Positions 22,801-30,389 of a DNA stretch of 34,809 nt are shown here, one piece after another. The DNA is taken from the NCBI GenBank assembly GCA_018334495.1, contig JAGXLV010000024.1, forward strand, positions 1 through 34,809, written 5' to 3'. The position numbers were made by a program, and so were the translations under genes. The first letter of the stretch is position 1, and each line of letters opens with the position of its first letter. A model generated the notes under the pieces. That model worked only from the letters and a program-made list of their open reading frames with translations, was not told the DNA's origin and did not search any database. This DNA comes from Oleiphilaceae bacterium. GTDB lineage: Bacteria > Pseudomonadota > Gammaproteobacteria > Pseudomonadales > Oleiphilaceae.

Positions 22801-22974
22801 CTCAGGCGTGGCGCCGGGAAATGGCACAGTGACAAAAATCCGGTTCACCTCGATCTCTGGAAACAGCCTGACCGTGGTGGTGTAAAGCGACGATGCCCCG
22901 GCGACGAGTATGCCGATAAGCAACAGGTTGGCCGCAACGCGGGAATGCGCCATGGCGCTAATCAGAGCATTCAT
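19819..22974 (-). CDS. RND-family efflux permease, inner membrane
   Basis: A 1051-residue proton-driven RND pump, the usual length for the AcrB/MexB superfamily. It starts with a transmembrane helix after MNALISAMAHSRVAANLLL, has the porter domain (TVPFPGATPEEVEQSI), the first membrane block with the proton-relay motif GIVVDDAIVVGENIYRDRQ near residue 400, a second porter half, and the second membrane block (FGLIGLSGVIINDALLMLDFIEE). The gene order is adaptor then permease, overlapping by four bases (ATGA). No outer membrane channel gene is nearby, so a TolC-type protein encoded elsewhere is expected. The substrate cannot be inferred; the sequence is closer to the broad MexF/MdtC-like permeases than to metal pumps, as it lacks a Met-rich site. 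Confidence 0.94.
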   Translation of the reverse strand: MNALISAMAHSRVAANLLLIGILVAGASSLYTTTVRLFPEIEVNRIFVTVPFPGATPEEVEQSIIKPIEERVQGLEDVRKITSTASSGVGQVVVFLHRGVDVSQTLDEIKSEVDRILVFPDGAEEPEVARVEPREEILQIAVAADLPTTDASLKTLKEIANRARDEIIRLPGVSQVELRGVPDYQISVAVPRENLKAHGTSLTELAGIIGEQSLDLSAGEIETPRDRLLVRTLGEKRTGNEYADIILFTSDSGGAVRVGDLGEVVDGFDDAPVATRLDGKPAVLVTVFRVGDEQVLDVVEQVEHYLNERLTAALPDIASVQIWRNDARPLQNRIQLLVKNGFLGICLVILILALFLDLRVAAWVAMGIFAAFIGAFGLMAVFGISINALSLFGFILAIGIVVDDAIVVGENIYRDRQAGVSNDRAAMLETAVGATKRVSRPVFFAVSTTIIAFVPLLFMPGTSGQFVSQIAAIVIFTLALSLTESFFVLPHHLAHLREGPPRWFSPRRLAEPLRQRVDQGLHVFANGPLRRTVTGSVNHPVFAVACALAVLLAASGLLAGGYVKFVFFPEIEGNYVSATLEIPQNSPESLTLETAQRIEASAQTAAEKIAERYNLEVSEVLSASLLSVGASPRSEDPGEQQRAGTKANFARVTSRIMAADIRPFQAVEFEDAWRQASPEIAGARQLSFSSSLVDVGAAIALEVSAGSESTVNSVVEAFREELTNLEGVHEIRDDRFRSTDEIALELRPEARRYGITLQQLAVSVRAAVFGIEAVRVQRGREEVVVRVRLPEHQRDSLGDLEAYEIAVPGGYIPLGAVAELNRRPAPARIDRLDGRRITTVYADTNPDLITGGEATAHIRNTLLPELQARHPDLRVTVGGEQEEQARTTPALATGFVLALFAIYAVMALAFNAYTPPLVLLLTIPFGFIGALAGHLIMGLNLTMLSIFGLIGLSGVIINDALLMLDFIEEKHRQGVAMAEAVVDSALARFRPILLTSLTTFFGVFPLILERSVQAKFLLPTAVSLGFGILFGTLLLMLLVPALVMLTGRSQA

Positions 22975-24194
22975 GGCGAGGGTGACTCCCCGGTCCGGCC
23001 TTCTGGCCGAACTTCCATACCCGCAACAGGGCCTTCCAGGTCGGTCAGCAGCAGGCGGTCACCTGCCGTGAGGCGTCGGGACTGAACCACGACCTGTTCA
23101 TCCGCCCGAAAAAGCACCTCCACCTTGAGCGGTTCCAGGGTATTTTCCGGACTCAGGCGCCATATTTTCTCCGGCTGCTTCAGGGCTGTGGCCGGGATAC
23201 GCCACCAGTCATCGCGGCCGGTCAGCTTGAGCCGAACCTCCACCAGGTCACCGAGCAGTAACGGCGGTCTGTCGGACGTCGAGTCAAAGGCCTGGTCTGC
23301 CCGCACCACCAGGTTGATCGTGCGCGCCTCTGGATCCACCGCCGGCTCGACCCGGTCGATGACGCCGGCATAGGTGACCGGACTCCTGGCCACCGAACTC
23401 ACAATCTCGGCACCGGTCCCTGCCAGGTCGAAATAACCGGATTTTTCCGGAGTGTGGGACGTCGCCAGCAGGTCCGCCTGATGCCTGGCAAGGCCTACCC
23501 TGACTTCGGCAAAATCGGTGGCAAAAAGACTCGCAATTTGTTCGCCTGCGTTGACAAACCGGCCTATCGCCGCGTTCTCGGAGAGGATTTCACTGTCAAA
23601 GGGCGCCCTGATTCGGGTGTCATCAAGACGAATACGAGCACGGGTTACATTGGCCTGGCCCTGCTCCAGGGCGCTTTGTGCCCGCTGCTGATTGACCTGG
23701 GCGTCCTCCAGGCGCTGCCGGGCACTGAAATTGCGAGACTCCAGTGCGCGAATACGTTCAAGCTGTCTGCTTGCGTTTTCAAGCTCCACCCGGGCCCGGC
23801 TGACGGCGGCCTGGGCATCGGCAAGATCCGCCTGAAACGGCTCTTCATCGATTCTGACCAGCAACTCGTCGGCCTCAAACCGGGCACCACTGACCAGACG
23901 CTCGGCCACCTCAACGATGCGCCCGCTCACTTCACTGACCAACGCTATCTGCGCCCGGGCCTGAACAAAGCCCTCCGCAGGCAAAGCCAGCGTTTCGCTT
24001 GCCGGCTCAATGCCGGCAAATTCGGCCAACGGGGCTAGCTCCGGCACTTCGGCCGCCGGTCGGGGAGCCATAACCTGTAAGAACCAGAAGACCAGAAAGC
24101 CGATCGCAAGCACGAGAACACCGGCTGCTGCCCATTTGGCCCTGGCCGCGGATCTTGAGATTCCGGCGCTGTGCGACCGGGCCGGCTCTGCCAC
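22971..24194 (-). CDS. RND periplasmic adaptor (membrane fusion protein)
   Basis: The 407-residue HlyD/AcrA-type adaptor links the RND permease to an outer membrane channel. A single N-terminal transmembrane helix (about 21-41, WAAAGVLVLAIGFLVFWFL) anchors it; there is no lipobox. Then come the barrel-sandwich (lipoyl) half starting FVQARAQIALVSEVSGRIVEV, a coiled-coil hairpin rich in Ala/Arg/Glu (about 130-200), the second lipoyl half (ARIRLDDTRIRAPFDSEI) and the beta-barrel. The start is GTG 24194, with GGAGG seven bases upstream, a strong site that decides it. It is the first gene of the two-gene pump operon; no regulator gene is adjacent. Confidence 0.93.
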   Translation of the reverse strand: MAEPARSHSAGISRSAARAKWAAAGVLVLAIGFLVFWFLQVMAPRPAAEVPELAPLAEFAGIEPASETLALPAEGFVQARAQIALVSEVSGRIVEVAERLVSGARFEADELLVRIDEEPFQADLADAQAAVSRARVELENASRQLERIRALESRNFSARQRLEDAQVNQQRAQSALEQGQANVTRARIRLDDTRIRAPFDSEILSENAAIGRFVNAGEQIASLFATDFAEVRVGLARHQADLLATSHTPEKSGYFDLAGTGAEIVSSVARSPVTYAGVIDRVEPAVDPEARTINLVVRADQAFDSTSDRPPLLLGDLVEVRLKLTGRDDWWRIPATALKQPEKIWRLSPENTLEPLKVEVLFRADEQVVVQSRRLTAGDRLLLTDLEGPVAGMEVRPEGRTGESPSP

Positions 24195-24271
24195 TCCGCC
24201 CTCCTTTGCCTGAAGTCATCCACCCATTATTAAAGCATACCCACTCTGCCCGACCGGCAAAACACCCCGGG

Positions 24272-24613
24272 TCATTCTATGCGAACCCCAGCGTCATCCT
24301 GGGTATTGCTTTTAAAATCACAGATACGACAACGCTCTATTCGCACCTCGGGCTCCGCCGCGTGACGCCATTCAATTTGCGCGGTTCCACCCACAATGAC
24401 CCTGGTCGACTCGATACCGTTGATTCGATAGGTTACCCGACTGCATTGATCGGTATAGGATCTCAGTATGATTTTGCCCTTTTCATAATCACTCAGCACC
24501 TGGCACAGGGCGATCTCCCTATCGCAATCGCACTCCGTGGCTGCCGATGCCGTGGTCGCGAACGCTGGCAGCAGGATGAAAAACAATAAACCGTGAGGCA
24601 AAGACAGCTTCAT
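24272..24613 (-). CDS. Small Cys-rich secreted protein of unknown function
   Basis: The 113-residue product has a Sec signal peptide (MKLSLPHGLLFFILLPAFATTASA) and a mature part of about 90 residues with six cysteines, arranged as CDC near the new N-terminus, a single C, then QC and RCRIC. This spacing suggests disulfides in the periplasm. A VTYRINGIESTRVIVGG strand pair points to a small beta fold. No family is recognised. ATG 24613 is chosen because the signal peptide starts there, although no clear ribosome binding site precedes it; the open frame to 24754 has no secretory character. It may be exported to the envelope along with the neighbouring pump, but nothing ties them. Confidence 0.65.
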   Translation of the reverse strand: MKLSLPHGLLFFILLPAFATTASAATECDCDREIALCQVLSDYEKGKIILRSYTDQCSRVTYRINGIESTRVIVGGTAQIEWRHAAEPEVRIERCRICDFKSNTQDDAGVRIE

Positions 24614-24764
24614 AATCGGATACCCGGGTTGGATGACAAGGATCTTTAATACCAGACTTTGGTAACCTGAATAATACAAAAACACGGCGTGCTGTGATCT
24701 GGAACACCAGGCACTCATTTTCATTGTAGTCGCCCGTCCATTTTCCATAAGCAACGGAGACAGT

Positions 24765-25295
24765 ATGAGTCAGAAAACCATCCACGTATTCCTTTCCCAC
24801 GGTCTGGAAAGCGGCCCTGGCAGCACCAAAATCCAGGCGCTGAAACTCGAGGCCGAAAAATTCGACGGCGTCAGCGCCACCGCGCTGGATCATACCAATA
24901 GCAAGGACCCCTCGGTTCGCCTGGAGCAAATGCACAGAGCCATCGACGCGGCCGGGGCCAGACCGGAAACTACGGTTCTGGCCGGGTCGAGCATGGGCGG
25001 CTGGGTCTGTGCCCAGACCAGCGCCAATGTGCCGGTGCTGGGGTGCTTTTTGCTGGCTCCCGCCCTGACGCTGCCGTCTTACCCAAACGCGCCATCAACC
25101 ATAGGGGCACGCCACACCCAGATCATTCACGGCTGGCAGGACGATGTGGTGGAGCCCATGCCGGTAATCCAGGCGGCCCAGCAGCAGGGCCTGCCCATCC
25201 TGGTATTGCCCGACGGACACCGGCTGCAGGACAGCCTGGACCGCATCGTTGCTGAGTTCCGACTTTTCATGATGCTCTGTCTTGACCTGGACTGA
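24765..25295 (+). CDS. Small alpha/beta hydrolase
   Basis: The 176-residue protein is a compact alpha/beta hydrolase of the YqiA/YcfP-like size class. FLSHGLESGPGSTK forms the oxyanion loop, GSSMGGWV the nucleophile elbow (Ser), HGWQDDVV supplies the Asp, and DGHRLQ the His. So the catalytic triad is complete, although the lid is minimal. The substrate is unknown; relatives are esterases. CGGAG lies seven bases before ATG 24765. It is convergent with the LysR gene: the two stop codons abut at 25295/25296 without any spacer, which leaves no room for a terminator. Confidence 0.87.
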   Translation: MSQKTIHVFLSHGLESGPGSTKIQALKLEAEKFDGVSATALDHTNSKDPSVRLEQMHRAIDAAGARPETTVLAGSSMGGWVCAQTSANVPVLGCFLLAPALTLPSYPNAPSTIGARHTQIIHGWQDDVVEPMPVIQAAQQQGLPILVLPDGHRLQDSLDRIVAEFRLFMMLCLDLD

Positions 25296-26198
25296 TCAGG
25301 TCTTGTCGTTACTCCTTCCCTTCCCCTCTGCCAGCGCCCTGCGGATAAACGAGTCCATGGCCTGAGCCGCTGGGGACAGGCTTTGGCCGGCGCGCCGGAG
25401 CAAGCCGATTTGCCTTTCCACATGGGGCTCGGCAAGCTTGATGAAACGCAGGCGGAGATGCTCCTCGGGAAAAGCCAGGCGTGGCAGCGTGGTGATGCCG
25501 ATGCCGGCCTCCAGCATGGCCGTGAGGGAAATCATGTTGGAGACGAAAAACGCACTTTGTTCCAGCAACGGTTCCGCCGCGGTGCTCTCCAGCAGGCGTG
25601 ACGTGCCGTTACGGATAAGCGACAGACCTTCCAGCTCCCGCCAGTTCAGGCTTTCCCGGTTGGCGAATGCATGATCGTCGCGACAGACCACGCCGATGTC
25701 ATCATGCATCAGTGGCATAAAATCCAGGTCGTCGTCCTCCTGCCACAGACTGCTCAGTCCCAGGTCCACCTCATTACCGCGAACCAGACGCCGCACGAAG
25801 TCAGCCGGGCCGTCGTGCAGGCTGACCTTGAGGTTAGGGTGGCTGGCGATGAAATCCGCCAGAATGGCCGGCATGATGCGGCTGGCCACCGAGGGCACCA
25901 CGGCAATCTCGATCTGGCCCGCCTTCTTGTCCCGGTGCGCGACAATTTCCCGGCTCAGACGGTCATGTTGGGTCAGAAGTTCACGGAAACGGGGCAGGCA
26001 GTAAGCGCCGAAAGGGGTCGGCTCGGCGCGGCCGCCCTTCTCGAACAGCGGCAGGCCCAGACGCTGCTCCAGCTCTTTTATGGCCATGGACAGGGCCGGC
26101 TGGGTCCGGTGTAGGCGGCGCGAGGCAGAATGGAACCCGCCTTCATCCAGTATGGCAATTGCATAACGCAGCCACTGAATTTTTAGTTCAGGCAGCAT
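25296..26198 (-). CDS. LysR-type transcription regulator, divergent from the catabolic operon
   Basis: The 300-residue protein has the LysR layout: N-terminal winged helix-turn-helix (IQWLRYAIAILDEGGFHSASRRLHRTQPALSMAIKELEQRLG in order), linker helix, then a periplasmic-binding-like effector domain (about 90-290). ATG 26198 is chosen because GGGAGG ends four bases before it; an upstream in-frame ATG at 26210 would overlap that ribosome binding site. It is transcribed away from the aldehyde dehydrogenase operon, and the shared 116-base spacer has inverted repeats, the classical arrangement for a LysR protein that activates the divergent genes in response to the pathway substrate or intermediate. 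The inducer is unknown. Confidence 0.92.
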   Translation of the reverse strand: MLPELKIQWLRYAIAILDEGGFHSASRRLHRTQPALSMAIKELEQRLGLPLFEKGGRAEPTPFGAYCLPRFRELLTQHDRLSREIVAHRDKKAGQIEIAVVPSVASRIMPAILADFIASHPNLKVSLHDGPADFVRRLVRGNEVDLGLSSLWQEDDDLDFMPLMHDDIGVVCRDDHAFANRESLNWRELEGLSLIRNGTSRLLESTAAEPLLEQSAFFVSNMISLTAMLEAGIGITTLPRLAFPEEHLRLRFIKLAEPHVERQIGLLRRAGQSLSPAAQAMDSFIRRALAEGKGRSNDKT

Positions 26199-26314
26199 AG
26201 AACCTCCCATCGAATTTTGATCATTTTTACTGATCGATAAGTTTTTATAATTTATTATACTTATACACTCATGTCTCCTAGGATGAATGAAACATCCTTT
26301 ACATGGAGATTTTC
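26199..26314. promoter_or_regulatory. Divergent control region with nested dyads
   Basis: This AT-rich spacer separates the LysR gene from the operon. ATAAGT (26237-26242) and ACTTAT (26259-26264) form a dyad with a 16-base centre, and inside it TATAAT (26246-26251) and ATTATA (26254-26259) form another. TGATC occurs twice further left (26218, 26231). Long AT-rich dyads of this sort fit LysR sites (T-N11-A). TATACT at 26256 could be the -10 for the operon, but no good -35 goes with it, as expected of an activated promoter. Confidence 0.55.
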
Positions 26315-27754
26315 ATGCCGCAACAATTCCCTCTCTACATCGACGGCGACTGGGCTCCTGGTGCCAGCACCCTGCCCAACATTAACCCCTCGGATGTCAG
26401 CGATGTTATCGGCGACTACGCCCAGGCCAGCACCGACCAGGTCCATGAGGCCATAGCCGCAGCCCGTCGCGGTCTTGCGGCCTGGAGCAAAACCGGTCTG
26501 GAGCAGCGTTACGCCATGTTGATGGCCATCGGCAACGAGCTGATTCTGCGCAAGGAAGAGTTGGGTCAACTGTTGTCCAGGGAAGAGGGCAAGCCCCTGG
26601 CGGAGGGCATGGGCGAAGTTTACCGGTCCGGCCAGTTTTTCCAGTACTACGCCGCCGAAGTGCTGCGCCAGATTGATGACCGGGTGGACTCCGTGCGCCC
26701 CGGTGTCGAAGTGGAGACCCGTCGCGACCCGGTTGGCGTGGTCGCCATCATCAGCCCCTGGAATTTTCCCATGGCCACCGCCGTCTGGAAAATTGCCCCA
26801 GCCCTGGCGTTTGGCAACGCAGTCATATTCAAGCCGGCCAACCTGGTACCCGCGAGCGCCTGGGCCCTGACTGAAATCATCAGCCGTCAGGGCTTCCCTG
26901 CTGGTACTTTCAATCTGGTGCTGGGCTCCGGCGGCAGCATCGGCGACGCTTTGATTCACAGTCCTGACATCGATGCGGTGAGCTTCACCGGTTCGCTCGA
27001 CGTAGGCCGCCGCGTGGCCGGCGCCACCGCCGCCAACCTGGTCAAATGCCAGCTCGAAATGGGTTCGAAGAACGCCCTGATCGTGGCGGCGGATGCCGAT
27101 CTTGATCTGGCCGTGGAGGCGGCTTTCACCGGGGCCTATTCCGGAACGGGCCAGAAATGCACAGCGTCCTCCCGGCTGATTGTGGTGGAAGAAGTTCATG
27201 ATCTCTTTGTGCAAAAGCTGACCGCCAGACTAGAAAATGCCCGGGTGGGTCATGCCTTCGAACCGGGGGTGAGCATCGGCCCTGTCGTGGATAAACGGCA
27301 ACTGCAGTCCAATCTGAGCTGGATCGAGAAAGCCAAAGCCGAAGGCGCCACTCTGGCGTTCGGTGGTGAAGAACTTCAACGCGAGACAGAAGGCTTCTAT
27401 CAGTCCCCCGCCCTGTTCGTGGATACCACCAACAACATGGAGATCAACCGGGAAGAGGCCTTCGGCCCCATCGCCTGTGTGATCAAGGTGCGGGACTATG
27501 AAGAAGCCCTGACAACGCTCAACGACACCCAATACGGTCTGACCGGCGGCATCATCACCCGGTCCCTGAAGCTTGCCACTGACTTCAAGGCCCGCGCCGA
27601 GACCGGCTGCGTGATGGTCAACCTGGCTACCGCCGGCACTGATTATCACGTGCCTTTCGGCGGGCGCAAGAATTCCAGCTTTGGTCCCCGTGAACAGGGA
27701 CGTTATGCCCGAGAGTTCTACACCACCATTAAAACCTGCTACGTCAAAGGCTAA
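26315..27754 (+). CDS. NAD(P)-dependent aldehyde dehydrogenase
   Basis: The 479-residue ALDH oxidises an aldehyde to its acid. Catalytic residues are intact: N150 in SPWNF, K of FKPANLVPASAW, FTGSLDVG of the Rossmann loop, E248 in QLEMG, C282 in GQKCTASSR and the EEAFGP motif. The FKPANLVPxSAW and GQKCTASSR combination resembles alpha-ketoglutarate semialdehyde (2,5-dioxovalerate) dehydrogenases more than betaine aldehyde dehydrogenases, which is a hint and no proof of substrate. ATG 26315 is chosen because GGAG lies six bases before it; the in-frame ATG at 26303 sits on that site. It is the first gene of a six-gene operon and lies nine bases before the dipeptidase-like gene. Confidence 0.92.
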   Translation: MPQQFPLYIDGDWAPGASTLPNINPSDVSDVIGDYAQASTDQVHEAIAAARRGLAAWSKTGLEQRYAMLMAIGNELILRKEELGQLLSREEGKPLAEGMGEVYRSGQFFQYYAAEVLRQIDDRVDSVRPGVEVETRRDPVGVVAIISPWNFPMATAVWKIAPALAFGNAVIFKPANLVPASAWALTEIISRQGFPAGTFNLVLGSGGSIGDALIHSPDIDAVSFTGSLDVGRRVAGATAANLVKCQLEMGSKNALIVAADADLDLAVEAAFTGAYSGTGQKCTASSRLIVVEEVHDLFVQKLTARLENARVGHAFEPGVSIGPVVDKRQLQSNLSWIEKAKAEGATLAFGGEELQRETEGFYQSPALFVDTTNNMEINREEAFGPIACVIKVRDYEEALTTLNDTQYGLTGGIITRSLKLATDFKARAETGCVMVNLATAGTDYHVPFGGRKNSSFGPREQGRYAREFYTTIKTCYVKG

Positions 27755-27763
27755 GGGGCCCTC

Positions 27764-28756
27764 ATGTCCAGGGAAATACTCACCGTCGATGGCCTGCAGT
27801 ACTCCAACTGGTCACGGGAAATCTTCCAGCAGATGCGCGAGGGTGGGGTCGATGCCGTTCACGCCACGCTGGTCTACCACGAAACCTGCCGGGAAACCCT
27901 CTACCGAATGGGGGAATGGAACCGCCGTTTCGAAGCCTTTGACGACCTGATCATGCACGTGCGCGAGCCCGGCGATATCGAGCGGGCTCGGCAGGCGGGC
28001 AAGACTGGCATCTTTTTCGGCGCCCAGAACTGCTCGCCCATCGAAGATGACATTGACCTGGTGGCCATCATGCGGGATCTCGGCCTGATGATCATGCAGT
28101 TGACCTACAACAATCAGAGCCTGCTGGCTTGCGGTTGCTACGAGGCTGAAGACAGCGGCATCACCCGCTTCGGGCGTCAGGTCATCGCCGAGATGAACCG
28201 TGTCGGCATGGTTATCGATATGTCCCACAGCGCCGAGCGTTCCACTCTGGAGGCCATCGAGCTGTCCCGGCGCCCGGTAATCATCTCCCACGCCAACCCG
28301 AGCAGTTTTCACCCGGCCAAGCGCAACAAATCCGACAAGGTGCTGAAAGCCATTGCCGAGTGCGACGGCCTGCTGGGCTTTTCCGCCTACCCTTTCCATC
28401 TCAGGAACGGGCCGGACTGCACCCTGGATGACTACTGCGACATGATTGCCGACACCGCCGATCTGATGGGCATCGAGCACATCGCCATCGGCACGGACCT
28501 TTGCCAGGACCAACCCACATCCATTCTGGAATGGATGCGCAACGGCCGCTGGTCGAAACAGATGGACTACGGCGAGGGCAGTCAGGCCAATGCCGGCTGG
28601 CCCAAACCACTGCCGTGGCTGCGGGACAACCGGGACTTTCCCAACCTGATAAAGGGCCTTGGAAAACGGGGATTCGACGATGAAAGCATTGAACGCATCA
28701 TGGGCCGTAACTGGGTCGAACTGCTTGAACGCGCTGCTGTGCCCGAGGGACGTTAA
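27764..28756 (+). CDS. Renal-dipeptidase-like (peptidase M19) protein lacking metal ligands
   Basis: The 330-residue protein has the M19 amidohydrolase fold and end-to-end similarity to membrane dipeptidases. Canonical members hold two zinc ions using HxD near the N-terminus, a bridging Glu, two His and an Asp. Here the HxD is replaced (DGLQYSNW: L11 and Y13), and the bridging Glu is Q88 in FGAQNC. H155 (DMSHS), H176 (SHANPS) and D245 (IGTDL) remain. One metal at most is likely. I recall similar DGL-type homologues in dimethylglycine/betaine catabolic loci of Pseudomonas (near dgcAB), which fits a role in osmolyte breakdown rather than dipeptide cleavage. ATG 27764 follows AAGGGG. No signal peptide is present, so it is cytoplasmic. 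Confidence 0.85.
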   Translation: MSREILTVDGLQYSNWSREIFQQMREGGVDAVHATLVYHETCRETLYRMGEWNRRFEAFDDLIMHVREPGDIERARQAGKTGIFFGAQNCSPIEDDIDLVAIMRDLGLMIMQLTYNNQSLLACGCYEAEDSGITRFGRQVIAEMNRVGMVIDMSHSAERSTLEAIELSRRPVIISHANPSSFHPAKRNKSDKVLKAIAECDGLLGFSAYPFHLRNGPDCTLDDYCDMIADTADLMGIEHIAIGTDLCQDQPTSILEWMRNGRWSKQMDYGEGSQANAGWPKPLPWLRDNRDFPNLIKGLGKRGFDDESIERIMGRNWVELLERAAVPEGR

Positions 28757-28805
28757 CGCCTCCGGGAAAACCGGACAGTCATGACAACAACAAAAGGAAA
28801 GGACC

Positions 28806-30389
28806 ATGAGTAATAACCCTTCAGACTCAACAGGCTCCCGGAACCGCGAGAGGCGCTTGGGCGACCCGGTTGTACTGGGCGTCAGTATCGGCTTTATCGT
28901 GCTCTTTGTTTTACTGTCGCTGTATGACGTGGAAATGGTCGCGGATAGCATCGGGGCGGGCTTTGCCTGGACCGCTCGCGCACTGGGCTCCTACTTCCAG
29001 CTGTTACTGGTGCTGACATTCTTTATCGCGATCGGGCTGGCCATTTCTCCGGCCTCCAGCGCCCGGATCGGTAATATGGACAAGCCCGAGCTGAGCACGT
29101 TCAAATGGCTGTCCATCATCATGTGCACCCTGCTGGCGGGCGGCGGCGTTTTCTTCGCCGCCGGCGAGCCGGTGTACCATTTTGTGGTCACGCCCCCGGC
29201 TTTCACTACCGAGGCGGGCACGCCCGAGGCGGTTTCCTCTGCCCTGGCGCAATCCTTTATGCACTGGGGCTTCCTGGCCTGGGCGGTTCTGGGTTCGTTG
29301 ACGGCGGTGGTGCTGGCCCATGCCCACTATGACAAGGGCCAGCCCCTGCAACCCCGCACACTGCTGTACCCCGTGCTGGGCGAGAAAATCATGACAAGCT
29401 GGTTCGGCGGCGTGGTGGATGCGCTCTGCGTTATCGCTGTAGTCGCCGGCACGGTCGGACCCATCGGCTTTCTGGCGACCCAGGTCAGCTTCGGCCTGCA
29501 CGACTTGTTCGGCCTATCCCAGGGCTTTGGAACACAACTGGTCATACTGATCATTCTCGGCGGTATTTATGTTACCTCGGCGATGACCGGCATTAACCGC
29601 GGCATCCAGTTCCTGAGTCGTTTCAACGTATTCCTGGCACTGGCTATTGCGGCAGTGATTTTCCTGTTCGGCCCCACGCTCTTCCTGACCAACGCTTTCC
29701 TGCAGGGATTCGGCGAATACATCGGCTCCTTCTTCACCATGGCGACCACTACGGCCCAGACCGCGCCGGACTGGTGGATGCAGTGGTGGACGGTTTTCTT
29801 CTTCGCCTGGTTTATCGGTTACGGCCCGCTCATGGCCATCTTCGTGGCGCGGATTTCCCGTGGCCGCTCCATTCGCCAGATGATTCTTGCCGTCGCCGTC
29901 ATGGCGCCGATTGCCACAGCGGTCTGGTTCACGCTTCTGGGCGGCTCTGGCATCTTCTACCAGCTGACTGGCGTCATTGATCTGACCGAAGCCCTGAACA
30001 ATTTCCAGTTCGACGTGGCAACGTTGACCGTAGCCAAAGCCCTGCCCGGCGGCATACTGATGGCTCTGGCGATTCTGGTGCTGACCACCATTTTCGTGGC
30101 GACCACTGGCGACTCCATGAGCTACGCCATCGCTGTCGTCGGATCGGGACATGACAGGCCGGAGCCTTTGGTGCGGGCCTTCTGGGGTATTGCAATGGCA
30201 TTGATGGCCGCCATCCTGCTTTATATGGGCGCCGGTCAGATTGGTGTCCTGCAACAATTCATTGTCATCACCGCCATCCCTGTTTCCCTGGTGTTGTTGC
30301 CGTCACTTTGGACCGGGCCCCAAGCAGCCTATGCCATGGCCCGGCAACAGGGACTCATCGACCAACCAAGGGTAAAGGAACATGCATGA
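28806..30389 (+). CDS. BCCT-family transporter
   Basis: BCCT carriers import quaternary ammonium or sulfonium compounds (betaine, carnitine, choline, DMSP) with Na+ or H+. The 527-residue protein shows about 12 hydrophobic helices and the family signatures GGGVFFAAGEP, HWGFLAW in TM4 and FARISRGRSIRQ-like VARISRGRSIRQ after TM8. Compared from memory with BetP, the TM4 pair W189/W194 is kept (W154, W159) but Y197 is L162; in TM8 W373 is kept (W335) while W371, W374 and W377 become F333, F336 and Y339. The binding site thus keeps an aromatic nature but is not the glycine betaine box. AAAGGAAAGG precedes ATG 28806. Short N- and C-tails argue against osmosensing and for a role in nutrient uptake. 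Confidence 0.93.
   Translation: MSNNPSDSTGSRNRERRLGDPVVLGVSIGFIVLFVLLSLYDVEMVADSIGAGFAWTARALGSYFQLLLVLTFFIAIGLAISPASSARIGNMDKPELSTFKWLSIIMCTLLAGGGVFFAAGEPVYHFVVTPPAFTTEAGTPEAVSSALAQSFMHWGFLAWAVLGSLTAVVLAHAHYDKGQPLQPRTLLYPVLGEKIMTSWFGGVVDALCVIAVVAGTVGPIGFLATQVSFGLHDLFGLSQGFGTQLVILIILGGIYVTSAMTGINRGIQFLSRFNVFLALAIAAVIFLFGPTLFLTNAFLQGFGEYIGSFFTMATTTAQTAPDWWMQWWTVFFFAWFIGYGPLMAIFVARISRGRSIRQMILAVAVMAPIATAVWFTLLGGSGIFYQLTGVIDLTEALNNFQFDVATLTVAKALPGGILMALAILVLTTIFVATTGDSMSYAIAVVGSGHDRPEPLVRAFWGIAMALMAAILLYMGAGQIGVLQQFIVITAIPVSLVLLPSLWTGPQAAYAMARQQGLIDQPRVKEHA

Noticed and set aside
26261..27214. 317-codon open frame on the minus strand
   Set aside because: Antisense to the aldehyde dehydrogenase, with His/Gly/Asp-rich shadow composition.
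27812..28951. 379-codon open frame on the minus strand
   Set aside because: Antisense to the M19-like gene and the start of the BCCT gene, both with firm homology. It is a product of high GC codon bias.
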